Shown in pieces: positions 1 through 8,693 of a stretch of DNA of 64,000 nucleotides (position 1 is its first letter; every line of letters starts with the position of its first letter). Location of the stretch: positions 1 through 64,000 of the forward strand of contig JAJYTD010000004.1 of NCBI GenBank assembly GCA_021793235.1. The letters are read 5' to 3'. This DNA is from Actinomycetes bacterium (GTDB taxonomy: Bacteria > Actinomycetota > Actinomycetes > Streptosporangiales > Streptosporangiaceae). The notes beneath the pieces are model-generated. The model did no database searches, had not been told where the DNA came from, and saw only the letters and a program-made list of their open reading frames with translations. The translations under genes were made by a program, and so were the position numbers.

Positions 1-66
1 TCCCAACCCCGGAGCCGGGACCGCTGATCCCTGCTCTTCCCCGAAACGGCGTAGTAAGACAGTCGT

Positions 67-771
67 ATGAACCGTGCTTCGTTTTTGGCCGTGGCGACCG
101 CTGCTGTGCTGACGAGTGGCTGTTCCGACGACGGAGCCAATTGTCGCTGGGAGAACATCCCCGAGCCGTCAGCGGTCGAGGGTGAGAAACAGCCTGTCGA
201 AATCCAGCCCAGCCAGACCCTGCCCGGCCTGACGAAAGCCGAACTCGACGCTGTCGTACCCGTGCCCGACGGCTTCCCTCCGATCAACGAACAGGTGCTT
301 GTCGGCCTGCGGCGGGACACGCTTGAGATGGCGGGAGCTGTAGGCGAGGTTGGGGCCGGCCGGTGTGACGGTGATGTCGCCGGGAGCGTGGGGTCCACCA
401 CCCGCTGCACCGTGACCTACGAGGGGGTGGAGGTGCGATGGCTGGTGGAGATCACCGGTATAGGGACTCCCATCGGCAAGGGCTACGAATACAGTGTTCG
501 GCCCCTGTCGAGCGTGCACACGGCCCAGGACGTCTACGACTCGTTCGCCTGGGAGACGGGGAAGGACGGGCAGCAGAGCGGCCCGCAGCCGACGCGGGCG
601 CCGCGGTGCGAACGGCTGCCGGACGTCTTCGCCGCCGAACCCGGCCAGGACACCGGCTATTCCTGTCAGGACATCAAATGGTTCTGCGAAAACGGAGACC
701 ACGACTTCAGATGGTCGGACCGGCCCATTGAAATCAACGACGATGGCAACGTGACATTCGGCCCATTGTGA
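67..771 (+). CDS. Putative lipoprotein of unknown function (234 aa)
   Basis: The N-terminus has a short positively charged start, a hydrophobic stretch and a lipobox (LTSGC, Cys19), so the product is probably a lipid-anchored protein on the outer face of the membrane. The mature part is acidic with several cysteines (near residues 26, 100 and 115, and a cluster towards the C-terminus) that could form disulfides. I do not recognise a family. It converges on the ATPase gene that ends at 922. The gene is complete, and no clear ribosome-binding site precedes the ATG. Confidence 0.6.
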   Translation: MNRASFLAVATAAVLTSGCSDDGANCRWENIPEPSAVEGEKQPVEIQPSQTLPGLTKAELDAVVPVPDGFPPINEQVLVGLRRDTLEMAGAVGEVGAGRCDGDVAGSVGSTTRCTVTYEGVEVRWLVEITGIGTPIGKGYEYSVRPLSSVHTAQDVYDSFAWETGKDGQQSGPQPTRAPRCERLPDVFAAEPGQDTGYSCQDIKWFCENGDHDFRWSDRPIEINDDGNVTFGPL

Positions 772-921
772 GTGAGTGCCTGTCCTCTGTTCTGGACCTC
801 CGCGGGAAACACACTCAACCGCCAGGCACGATTACGGTGCCCCGTAGAGCCCCCGGGGGTCGGGGGCGACCGTCCAGAGGCACGGCCCGATTCCCGGGTT
901 CCAACCGCGGCGGGCACCGGC

Positions 922-3654
922 TCACAGGTCGGGGAAGCGTCGCCGGGCCTCCTTGGCGATGGACAGCAGCGGAGGCCGGCGGCTCGCGGTGAGCCCAAGA
1001 GCGCTCCGATAGATGTCGGGCATCCAGTACTCGCCCTTGACCTGGGCGATGATCCCGGTCTCGGTGAGGAGTTCAACCTCGTCGAAAGTGAGACCGACCG
1101 CCTCGGGAGTGAAGGGGACCGACCTGCGGTCCTCATCCAGGCGGGCCAGGCGCGCGAGGACCTCGCCGACATCCGGGATCGCCCGCGTGACGGAATCGAC
1201 CTTCGCGCGGCTGCACGCGAGCAGCGCTCCGCGCATCGCCGCGGGGGTGAGCAGCCGCTTCCACTCCCCCGGGTCGGCCTTTGAGACGCGGGCCGCCTCC
1301 GTGAGGAACCGGAGGACGTCTTGGGGCTGGATCTGGTTGGTGAAATCCGTGAGCGCGGCCAGGAACCACTCCTGAGAACGCGCCTCCTTCGACCCGGGCG
1401 GTCCCAACTGCTCCCCCCACAGGCCGATGAGGTGCTCCGAGAGTTCGCTCTCCGACGCCGAGAGGAGCTTCTTCCCCCGGGGATAAGGGAGGGCCTTGGC
1501 CCTGTCCGCGACCCAAGCGGTCAGCCGCAGCGCTTCCTCCCGGCCCCACACCAGCGCGTACTTGCGGTGCTCGGCGAGGAAGCGGTCGGCGTCGCGGGAC
1601 AGTGCGCGCCAGACGAGGTCCCTGCGGACGAAGGCGACCAGTCCCAGGGGGCGGCCCCGCAGCCTGCGCAACCAATCGCGGCAGTCCACCAGCAGCACGC
1701 GCAGGGCCTGCTGCTGGCGCGCGTCCTGGTGCGGATCCGGGAAGAGATCGTCCAGCCCGTGCAGGACGAACACCAGGCGCCTCTTGGTCGCGAGATCGAT
1801 CAGCACCTCCTCGGCCATATCGGGGAACGCCGTTCGGCCGGCCGCGCGGGCAAGGCAGCTCAGCCAGATCCGGAGCCACTCGGCGTCCGTGTGCTCACGG
1901 CGCAGCGCCTCGGCAACGGCCGTACGCAGATCGGGGCCCGGGGTCGCGCCCGCGGAGGGGTGCGCGGCCGCGGCTCTCGCCTCCTCCACCATTGTCTTCA
2001 CATCGAGTGGAAGGTGACGCGACGCGAGGACCGGAAGGATCGGCGCATCGACCTCCACGCTGTCCGCCCCGACCTCCGCGGCGAGCCGCTTCCAGCTCCG
2101 GCTCCGGCACAGGGTGAGGTAGGAAAAGACCATTCCCGATCCCACCGCGCCGGTGACGGTCTCGACCGGAAGCTCGGTCCGGTGCGCGGCGGCCAGGTTG
2201 ATCAGAGCCGGGGTCCGCCGCAGGTCGCTGTACTCCAGGGCGTGCTCGGGGGAGGAGAGCAGCCGGTCTGTGAACTCCGCTAAACGGCCGCGGTCCCGCT
2301 GGAGGATCTCGGCCTCCTGTGCGGCCAACCGGTTCTCATCCGACGTCTCATACTTCGGAGTGAGCTCGTCGGCGAGCTCCTCGAGGACGTCGAGTGTGTC
2401 CGCGCGGTCCAGGACCTCCCGCACCTCTTCCCACGCCGCGGGGAGCGCCAGGAGTTCCGGAGAGAACGGGCTGCGCAGAGGGGCACTGGTCAGCGTACGG
2501 CTCAAGTCGGCGGAACCGCTGTCGGCGGAGGTCTCTCCTTCCGCACCGAACGAAGCGATCCCGGCGATGGCATCACCGAGCTCATCGGAGACCGATTCCA
2601 CGAGATCCTCGTGGTCGTCCCCGTGGAACTGGGTGATCAGCGCCGTAGGGACGGGGTCGGTCTCACGCAGGCTCGGCGCCCGCAGCGCCAGTTCACCAAG
2701 GAGCCGGACCGTCCCCCGCACTGACTGGTGGCTGACGGTGGTCACGAACACCCGTTTCACCCGCGGGTCCAGCAGCACCGGAGCGCTGATCTCGCTCATC
2801 CCGGCCCGCAGGTCGATCAGCACCGTCTTGGCCCCCAGCTCACGCGCCAGTTCGGCGAGCGACTCGGTGAGGAAATACGGGGAGCGGCCCGGTGAGAGCA
2901 GGTGCCGGGGTTCAATGCGCGGCGGTCCGAATTTCTCCGGATCCCGCTGGGCAGGGAGAACGAAGACACCGTCCATCTCCTGGTTCACCAGGTGCGGACG
3001 GGCGATCGCGACCGCTTCGGCGCTGTCCCCCTCGACCGAGCCGTGCACCAGGGCCATGAAGTCCGCGAAGGAGAACTCCCCCCGCATCCCCTGAGAGCGC
3101 ATCATCCAACTGATGCCCGGAGCCTCCATGTCGGCGTCGATCAGCAGGACGCGCTCACGGCTTCGGTCGGCGATGAGGTGGGCGAGCGCCACACAGTGCA
3201 GGGTCCGCCCGACCCCGCCCTTGAAGGAGTGGAACGCGCCGATCGTCACACCGCCTGCGAAGCGGCGCTCAACGGGGGCTGGCAGCGGCCTGCCCAGGTC
3301 CGAGGTCAGTAGGGTCTCATTCCATTCCGGACGTCGCCTGATCGACGACTCGTCGTCGTGGTCCACGGTGGCGAACAGCACCGGAAGCACCCGGTCCTGG
3401 CCCGGAGGTTCCAGCAGGATGGCCGCGCGCTCGGCGTCGATGCTCAGCGGCCCCAGTGTGGAACGCAGCCAGGCCCAGACCTCGTGCCGGTCCGTTCCCG
3501 CCACGACTGTGAGCTCGACCCCGTCCCAGTAGGCGCTGACCTCGCGGAGCCACCCGGGCCACCGGCCGCGCATCGCCAAAGCGCGAAGGTGTTCGTCGAC
3601 GTCGACCCAGGTGAACAGGCGATCCGGCGGATTGTCCGGAGAATGGTCGGTCAC
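922..3654 (-). CDS. KGGVGR-motif ParA/MinD-like ATPase fused to a STAND-like NTPase region (910 aa)
   Basis: An N-terminal region of about 130 residues is followed by a deviant Walker A motif, FKGGVGRT (K145), and a LLIDADMEAPG segment (D174), as in the SIMIBI class of MinD/ParA ATPases but with the KGGVGR variant. From about residue 450 there is a second NTPase-like region. Its P-loop-like stretch GAVGSGM (residues 502-508) lacks the usual lysine, and VFVLHGLDDLF (about 628-638) resembles a Walker B strand of STAND proteins. The GTG start at 3654 overlaps the stop of the upstream HEPN-like gene in a GTGA tetranucleotide, which points to translational coupling. A longer reading frame upstream would bury the neighbour and was not used. 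KGGVGR ATPases are common in bacterial conflict gene clusters, so a defence role with the neighbouring genes is inferred. No biochemical function can be assigned. Confidence 0.75.
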   Translation of the reverse strand: MTDHSPDNPPDRLFTWVDVDEHLRALAMRGRWPGWLREVSAYWDGVELTVVAGTDRHEVWAWLRSTLGPLSIDAERAAILLEPPGQDRVLPVLFATVDHDDESSIRRRPEWNETLLTSDLGRPLPAPVERRFAGGVTIGAFHSFKGGVGRTLHCVALAHLIADRSRERVLLIDADMEAPGISWMMRSQGMRGEFSFADFMALVHGSVEGDSAEAVAIARPHLVNQEMDGVFVLPAQRDPEKFGPPRIEPRHLLSPGRSPYFLTESLAELARELGAKTVLIDLRAGMSEISAPVLLDPRVKRVFVTTVSHQSVRGTVRLLGELALRAPSLRETDPVPTALITQFHGDDHEDLVESVSDELGDAIAGIASFGAEGETSADSGSADLSRTLTSAPLRSPFSPELLALPAAWEEVREVLDRADTLDVLEELADELTPKYETSDENRLAAQEAEILQRDRGRLAEFTDRLLSSPEHALEYSDLRRTPALINLAAAHRTELPVETVTGAVGSGMVFSYLTLCRSRSWKRLAAEVGADSVEVDAPILPVLASRHLPLDVKTMVEEARAAAAHPSAGATPGPDLRTAVAEALRREHTDAEWLRIWLSCLARAAGRTAFPDMAEEVLIDLATKRRLVFVLHGLDDLFPDPHQDARQQQALRVLLVDCRDWLRRLRGRPLGLVAFVRRDLVWRALSRDADRFLAEHRKYALVWGREEALRLTAWVADRAKALPYPRGKKLLSASESELSEHLIGLWGEQLGPPGSKEARSQEWFLAALTDFTNQIQPQDVLRFLTEAARVSKADPGEWKRLLTPAAMRGALLACSRAKVDSVTRAIPDVGEVLARLARLDEDRRSVPFTPEAVGLTFDEVELLTETGIIAQVKGEYWMPDIYRSALGLTASRRPPLLSIAKEARRRFPDL

Positions 3655-4061
3655 AGTCCCGGTTCTTTCCGCGCCCAGGTGAGCAGTGCCAAAAGGGCGG
3701 CCTCCATACGTTTCTGGTCTTCGTCTTGCAATGCGGCTCCGTAGCGCCACGCCTCGTGTAGTTCGGCCGACGCTACAGGGCGGCCGTCCGGCTTGAGCCT
3801 ACAGTTGACCAGGGAATCGATCTCGTGCCGCGGCAGTTTGAGCCGTATCGCCAGGGCCCGTATGTCATGGGAGCGGTCGCGTTTCTCCAAATCAGCCGTG
3901 CTGCGTTTGTTCTCCCTTCTGAGCAGTGCGGCTTTGAGCGCGCACTCCACCGCATAGAAGCGCAACAGGCAGGCAGAAACGCCCGAACCAAGGTCTTCGG
4001 CGGTATCGCGGTGCGTGACGTAGGCGGCTTTGAGGCTGGGGACGCTGACATCGATCGCCAT
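3651..4061 (-). CDS. Small HEPN-like helical protein (136 aa)
   Basis: The protein is almost entirely helical. RFYAVECALKAALL (about residues 34-47) followed by RDRSHDIRAL (about 61-70) resembles the helix pair and R-x(n)-H region of HEPN-fold proteins, many of which are RNases or partners of NTPases in conflict systems. The HEPN call rests on this pattern only. I chose ATG 4061 because the residues before it look non-coding; a TTG at 4091 is also possible. Neither start has a good Shine-Dalgarno. The stop overlaps the GTG of the KGGVGR ATPase gene, so the two are probably made together. The PglW-like gene lies 221 bases upstream on the same strand. Confidence 0.55.
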   Translation of the reverse strand: MAIDVSVPSLKAAYVTHRDTAEDLGSGVSACLLRFYAVECALKAALLRRENKRSTADLEKRDRSHDIRALAIRLKLPRHEIDSLVNCRLKPDGRPVASAELHEAWRYGAALQDEDQKRMEAALLALLTWARKEPGL

Positions 4062-4282
4062 GCGGCAATGGTATTGGTTAATTGAGGACAATGGGATACT
4101 TTATCTACATAGTCCACCGTGCCCCCTTTTTCCCCTTTAGGGCTGAAACGGCATGCTCAGCACGGCTCCTCCCCCGTCCGCCGTGCCCGCGTTTCCGATT
4201 TCCGGCTCGGAAACGGCATTTTCTTCACGGTGGATGCCGGACGCGCGCCAAGGCTCGCCGCCCCCGGTCTCCGCGCCCCGCC
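4062..4282 (-). other. Spacer between pglW-like gene and HEPN-like gene
   Basis: This stretch has no gene. It holds a hairpin at 4191-4214 with 8-base arms GTTTCCGA/TCGGAAAC and an 8-base loop. The motif 'gaaacggcat' occurs twice, at about 4144 and 4209. The bases just upstream of the HEPN-like gene are A+T-richer and could carry a promoter of their own. Whether the three genes form one transcript cannot be told from sequence. Confidence 0.35.
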
Positions 4283-7200
4283 TCACCCCGCCAGGGCCGC
4301 CGCCTCCGCTCCGAAGCCGCGGGGCAGTTCCACCTGCTCGGCCTCAGTGATGGTCTCGGCCGGTTCGCCGTCCAGGGCGGCCGGGCCCTGGGGGCTGCGC
4401 ATGGGGCACAGCACCCACAGGCCGTAGGGGGCTGCGCCGCTGTCGCGCGCCTCCTGCGCCAACGTGCGCAGCAGCGCCCGGCCCGCCGGGTAGCGGCCCA
4501 GCGGGGTGGCGTTGTACAGCAGCACGGACCGGTCGGCGCCCGCAGCCCGGATGCGCTCGCCCAGGTACGTGCACGCCTCGGCCGCCATGTTGGCGAACGC
4601 GGCCGGACCATCGGGGGCGTCCGCCTCGACCACCATGCTCCACGGCGGCCCGTCGAACTCCTCGAGCATGCGGGTCAGGATCGACACGAACTCCGCGGAG
4701 ACGTCGATCGCGGCGATGTCCGCGCGCGCCTCGAGCCTGGCGACGACGCGTTCGGTGTCGCCAAGCCACGTCTTGACCGCCAGGTAACCGCCCCTGCCCG
4801 CGGCCTGGTCCAGCCGGCGCTCGGCCGCTCGGTGCTCGGCGGGGGCCGCCATCGGACCGCCGCCCTGGCCGGTCAGCGTCCCCGTCGAGGCGGTGCTGAG
4901 CACGGCCGGCAGGTACCAGTACTCGACTCCGGCGGGATCACTCCGCCGCTCCAGTCGCTTGTAGTCGGCGCGCAGCAGCCGCCACAGTTCGCCGTCGTCA
5001 GGGATCACCAACTGGGGGAAGCGGGCCCGCACCCGGTCGCGGATCTGCTGCGGGGTCACCCCCGGTCCGCCCAGGTAGCTGGCGGTCTGGGTGAGGCTCA
5101 GCGCCCGGGCCAAACTGAGCGAATCAGGGTAGAGCTCCAGGCGGGCGGTGGCCCTGGCGTGCTCTGAGGCGGCGGCGGCCAGCGTCACCAGATCGACGTC
5201 GGACAGCGGCGCCATCCCCTCTTCGGTGGGAACGGCGCGCAGCGCGGCGCGCACATCCCCCGGTGAGGGCAGCGGAGCTCCGTCGCCGAAGTCCACCAGC
5301 CGGTCGGCGGCCCTGCCCAGCGCCACCGCGTAGTCCAGCAGGTCGGCCTCGACCGGGACGCTGGGGTCGTCGTCGATGACCTGGGCGACCAGCACGCTGG
5401 CGTTGCCGCGCATACGGCGCAGCACGAACCGCGGGTTCTCTTCGCGTTCCTCGCACTCGGCGACCACACGCACCGCCGCCAGAGCGTAGGCCTGACGGGT
5501 ATCGGCGACCTCCAGCGAGGACCCGCGCATGCTGAGCAGCTCCTCGGCGATCTGGCGGGCCTCGCGCAGCCGCCCGTGGCGCCGCAGGATCGCGACGATG
5601 TCGTCACGCACGGCCGTGAGCAGGTCGGTCTTCTTCCAGTGCCGACGTGCCTTGGCCAACTGCTGGGACACATACACCTGGTGCAGGCCGAGCCGTTCGG
5701 CGACCTCCTTCTGCGTGGGCCACCCCGGCACGGCCGGGGCGTCCTCGGGCAGGCCCAGCAGCTCGCGGGTGACCCGCACCCACGACCTGTTCTGGTCGGT
5801 GGTCTTGGGGACGAACTGGCGGATCACCTTGTCGAGGCTGGCCTGCTTCTTGGCCAGGGCGCGCGCCTCGTCGTCGCCCCCGGAGGCGAGCCGGACCGTG
5901 ACGGAGGAGTCGAGCGGTTCGGCCGCCGCCAACCGCGTGCGCCACCGGTTGACCTGGGCGGCCAGCTCGTTGCGCACCTGGTAGGTGACCCCGCGCACCC
6001 GGCGCAGGTCGGCAGCGGGCCGGGCGAGAAGGTCGCCCACCGTCTCGCAGCGCAGCACCCGGGTGGCGGCGTCCAGGGCGCGGGGGGTGAGCCCCGCCAG
6101 GTACAGCGGGGTCTCGGCGGTGGCGGTCTCGGCATTGCGCAGGCGGGTGGCCTCGTCGTCCAGCGACTCCGTTCCGGCGCTATCGGGGGTGGTGATCGGC
6201 CGCTCCGCCGGCGCCTGGAAGGCCTTCTCCCAGGCGCCGCGCATCTCATCCAGGGAGTCGAACCGGCGCTCGGGCCGGCGGTGCAGGGCCCGCCGGAAGA
6301 ACACGGTCAGCGGTTTGCGCAACTGGTCGGGGAAACTCTCCTCCCCCAACCGGGGAAGTTCGACGTCGGAGGGCATGAAATGCGGGTCGACGCCGTCCTC
6401 GTGCCAGACGGGCAGTTCCCCGGAGGCCATCTCGTGCAGGGTGACGGCCAGGGCGTAGCGTTCGGCGGCGGCGTCGTAGGACCGCCGGGGCTCGTCCAGG
6501 CCCAGGAAGGGGTCGAGGTAGCCGGGGGTTCCCGCTCTGGTGTCGGCGGGGTCGGCCCCGGCGAGCGAGAAGTCGAACAGGACGAGTTCGCGCCCCTTCT
6601 TGTTGCGTTCGCGCACCCCCACGTTGGCGGGTTTGATGTCGCGGTGGAAGACCTGGCGGTCCTCCAGGTAGTCGACCACCTCGAACAAGTGGATACCGAA
6701 CCGGTGCAGTTCCTCAAGCCCGAGACCGCCCGCCATGTGCAGGTAGTCGGCCAGAGTGAGTTCCCCGGCGAGTTCCAGTTGCAGGGCGGTGTGTTCGCCG
6801 ATGGCCAGCGGCTCGTCGCCGATCATGGCGACGATGCGGTGGTTGCGCAACCCCTTGAGCTGGGCGGCCTCCGCGTTGAGCTTCTGCACGGCGCCGGTCT
6901 GATTGACGGCGACTTTGAAGACCCGTTCGGCTCCGTCGCGCTCCACCAGCAGCGCGCGCGAGGTGGCGCCCTTGCCCAGGACGCTCTTGACCGTCCAACC
7001 GTCGACGACCTCCTGGCCCTTGACCGCCTTGAGCGGGTCGGTGACGGCGTCGGGGCGGGTGAGGTACTCCTCGACCTCGTCGATACGGCGCAGGAAGTCG
7101 CGGGGGGACCTGGTGCGCTCCCCCGGTTCGCGGCGGGTGGCCTCGCGCACCAGGGTGTCCATGACCGGGGTGACGTCGTCGTTGACCGCGGCCGGGGTGA

Positions 7201-8548
7201 GTTCTCCGTGCGCTCGGATCTGCTCGCTGACCGCATAGCGGTCAGCGCCCGGCGGGCGGCCGGTGAAGATCAGGTAGGCCAGCGCCCCCAGCCCGAACAT
7301 GTCCAGCGCCCGCGGGTCTCCGTCGAAGGCTGGGAACTCCGGGGCCAGATAGGCCTGCGCGGCGGCCTCGACGTGGTCGGCCAGCACCCGGGCGCCCAGG
7401 TGCCGGGTGCCGCTCTGGTGGGTGGTGTGGCCGCCGCTGGTGAACGCCGCTCCCCGGCGGGCCGCCACCTGCCAGTCGGCGATGCGCAGGCGCGGATAGC
7501 GGCCGTCCAGCTCCACCCAGACGCTGCGGGCGGCCAGCGCCCGGTGGAAGAGCCGGTTGCGGTGGGCGTGGTTGACCGCCTCGGCGAGCTGGCGCACCAT
7601 CTCCACCTGGGTGAAAGCGTCCAGGTCCGCGCCGTTCTCCTGGATGAAGTGGTCGAGGCGCTGCCAGCTTGCCCGGTGGGAGAACACGATGGCCGGGCCG
7701 CGGCCATCGATCACGTCGTAGTGCTCGGCCTTGACGATACCCTCGTGCGCGATGCCGTCGAGGGAGCGGAACTCGCGGTCGGCGGCGCGTTTGATCGAAT
7801 CCCGGGCGGTGTCGCTGTCGGCCTCGCCGTAGTGGTAGACGCGCACCCGGCTCTGCTTGCTCTTGAGCACCGTGTGCTGGCCGAGGTAGTCGGTCCAAGT
7901 CGGGCCGCTGTCGAAGGCGCGGCTGTCCAATGTGTACTTGCCGACCTCCAGATCCCGGCGGATGGCCTGGGCGCCGATCTCCTGCATCAGCCGGGAGATG
8001 TTGCGCAGGAACACCGGGTCGGGCCTGCGCCGCCCGGTGGGCCTGTCGAGCAGGCCGGACCAGATCCCGTCGAGGCGGGTCTGTTTTTCCAGCCTGTCGC
8101 GGCCGTAGACGTGCTGGATCTGGTTGTCGTCGAACTCGCAGCGCAGATCGGGTGCGGAAAGGAAGACCGCGGCCTCGAAGAACGGCGACCGGTAGTCGTG
8201 GATCTTGAGCCGCCTTGCGGCCCACTCCAGTCGCTTCTTGAGTTCCTTGGCCTTCTGGTTGGTCAGGTAGAGCGGGTTGTCGATGGTCTTTCGGCGCTCG
8301 CCTTGGAAGAACCAGGTGCTCCCGTGGTTGGTGGCGCGCCCCGGGTGGCTCTTGATCTCGACCAGGAACGCGCCCACCGGGGTGACGACGAACAGGTCGC
8401 ACTCGCGGATCTGGCCGGTGTCGGCGGTGAAGGAGAAGCACTGCCAGGCCCGGTAGGGCTCGCGATCGGGCATCTGCGCCTTGACGTGGTCGAGCGCTTC
8501 CTGCTCCCACACGTACTCGGAGCGCTGTCCCCACCACCGATCGGCCAT
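4283..8548 (-). CDS. pglW: PglW-like NERD-domain protein with tandem kinase domains (1421 aa)
   Basis: Residues 1-150 match a NERD (nuclease-related) domain, with D51 and an EIK motif near residue 65. Residues about 240-495 resemble a protein kinase whose catalytic loop reads HRALAARSV in place of HRD and whose DFG position reads ADWQ, so it is probably a pseudokinase. Residues about 516-790 form a second, intact kinase with a glycine-rich GKGATS, a VFKVAV lysine, HRDIKPAN (635-642) and DFS (659). A helix-hairpin-helix-like stretch follows at about 820-880, then a sigma-factor-like helix-turn-helix (QKEVAERLGLHQVYVSQQLAKA). The C-terminus ends like known PglW proteins. PglW is the kinase of the phage growth limitation (Pgl, BREX type 2) system. 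Here pglX, pglY and pglZ are absent, and a HEPN-like and a KGGVGR ATPase gene follow instead. Length and architecture fit PglW; the solo role is unknown. Confidence 0.8.
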   Translation of the reverse strand: MADRWWGQRSEYVWEQEALDHVKAQMPDREPYRAWQCFSFTADTGQIRECDLFVVTPVGAFLVEIKSHPGRATNHGSTWFFQGERRKTIDNPLYLTNQKAKELKKRLEWAARRLKIHDYRSPFFEAAVFLSAPDLRCEFDDNQIQHVYGRDRLEKQTRLDGIWSGLLDRPTGRRRPDPVFLRNISRLMQEIGAQAIRRDLEVGKYTLDSRAFDSGPTWTDYLGQHTVLKSKQSRVRVYHYGEADSDTARDSIKRAADREFRSLDGIAHEGIVKAEHYDVIDGRGPAIVFSHRASWQRLDHFIQENGADLDAFTQVEMVRQLAEAVNHAHRNRLFHRALAARSVWVELDGRYPRLRIADWQVAARRGAAFTSGGHTTHQSGTRHLGARVLADHVEAAAQAYLAPEFPAFDGDPRALDMFGLGALAYLIFTGRPPGADRYAVSEQIRAHGELTPAAVNDDVTPVMDTLVREATRREPGERTRSPRDFLRRIDEVEEYLTRPDAVTDPLKAVKGQEVVDGWTVKSVLGKGATSRALLVERDGAERVFKVAVNQTGAVQKLNAEAAQLKGLRNHRIVAMIGDEPLAIGEHTALQLELAGELTLADYLHMAGGLGLEELHRFGIHLFEVVDYLEDRQVFHRDIKPANVGVRERNKKGRELVLFDFSLAGADPADTRAGTPGYLDPFLGLDEPRRSYDAAAERYALAVTLHEMASGELPVWHEDGVDPHFMPSDVELPRLGEESFPDQLRKPLTVFFRRALHRRPERRFDSLDEMRGAWEKAFQAPAERPITTPDSAGTESLDDEATRLRNAETATAETPLYLAGLTPRALDAATRVLRCETVGDLLARPAADLRRVRGVTYQVRNELAAQVNRWRTRLAAAEPLDSSVTVRLASGGDDEARALAKKQASLDKVIRQFVPKTTDQNRSWVRVTRELLGLPEDAPAVPGWPTQKEVAERLGLHQVYVSQQLAKARRHWKKTDLLTAVRDDIVAILRRHGRLREARQIAEELLSMRGSSLEVADTRQAYALAAVRVVAECEEREENPRFVLRRMRGNASVLVAQVIDDDPSVPVEADLLDYAVALGRAADRLVDFGDGAPLPSPGDVRAALRAVPTEEGMAPLSDVDLVTLAAAASEHARATARLELYPDSLSLARALSLTQTASYLGGPGVTPQQIRDRVRARFPQLVIPDDGELWRLLRADYKRLERRSDPAGVEYWYLPAVLSTASTGTLTGQGGGPMAAPAEHRAAERRLDQAAGRGGYLAVKTWLGDTERVVARLEARADIAAIDVSAEFVSILTRMLEEFDGPPWSMVVEADAPDGPAAFANMAAEACTYLGERIRAAGADRSVLLYNATPLGRYPAGRALLRTLAQEARDSGAAPYGLWVLCPMRSPQGPAALDGEPAETITEAEQVELPRGFGAEAAALAG

Positions 8549-8638
8549 TGAAACGCCCTCCCTCCGCTCGTACTACGAGGCCAGAATAGGGGGCGACAGG
8601 GACGTCCTTCCGCCGTGCCCTCCCCCGCCCTTGACGCT

Positions 8639-8693
8639 GATCTTGACGTTGTGCACCTTAAAACGCGCGTGAGAGGTGCACAGCGTCAAGATC
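8639..8693. repeat. Dispersed hairpin repeat, copy 1 (3' end of tetR)
   Basis: The arms GATCTTGACGTTGTGCAC (8639-8656) and GTGCACAGCGTCAAGATC (8676-8693) pair with one mismatch around a 19-base loop that contains AACGCGCGT. A closely related hairpin lies at 26691-26756 with the same loop core. The stop codon of the tetR gene (8686-8688) falls inside the right arm. It could serve as a terminator for tetR, although no T-run follows. Confidence 0.8.

Noticed and set aside
4059-4073. Partial match to the palindromic element end (TGCGGCAATGG) at the HEPN-like gene start
   Set aside because: Only 11 bases match, and no partner arm is found within 250 bases. It is probably chance.
922-8548. Complete BREX type 2 / Pgl system
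   Set aside because: Only a PglW-like gene is present. No methyltransferase (pglX), alkaline-phosphatase-domain gene (pglZ) or pglY is in the window.
5576-8551. Plus-strand open frame of 991 codons antisense to the PglW-like gene
   Set aside because: It mirrors the real gene's codon composition, contains glycine/valine/histidine-rich non-domain sequence, and overlaps a protein with clear kinase motifs.
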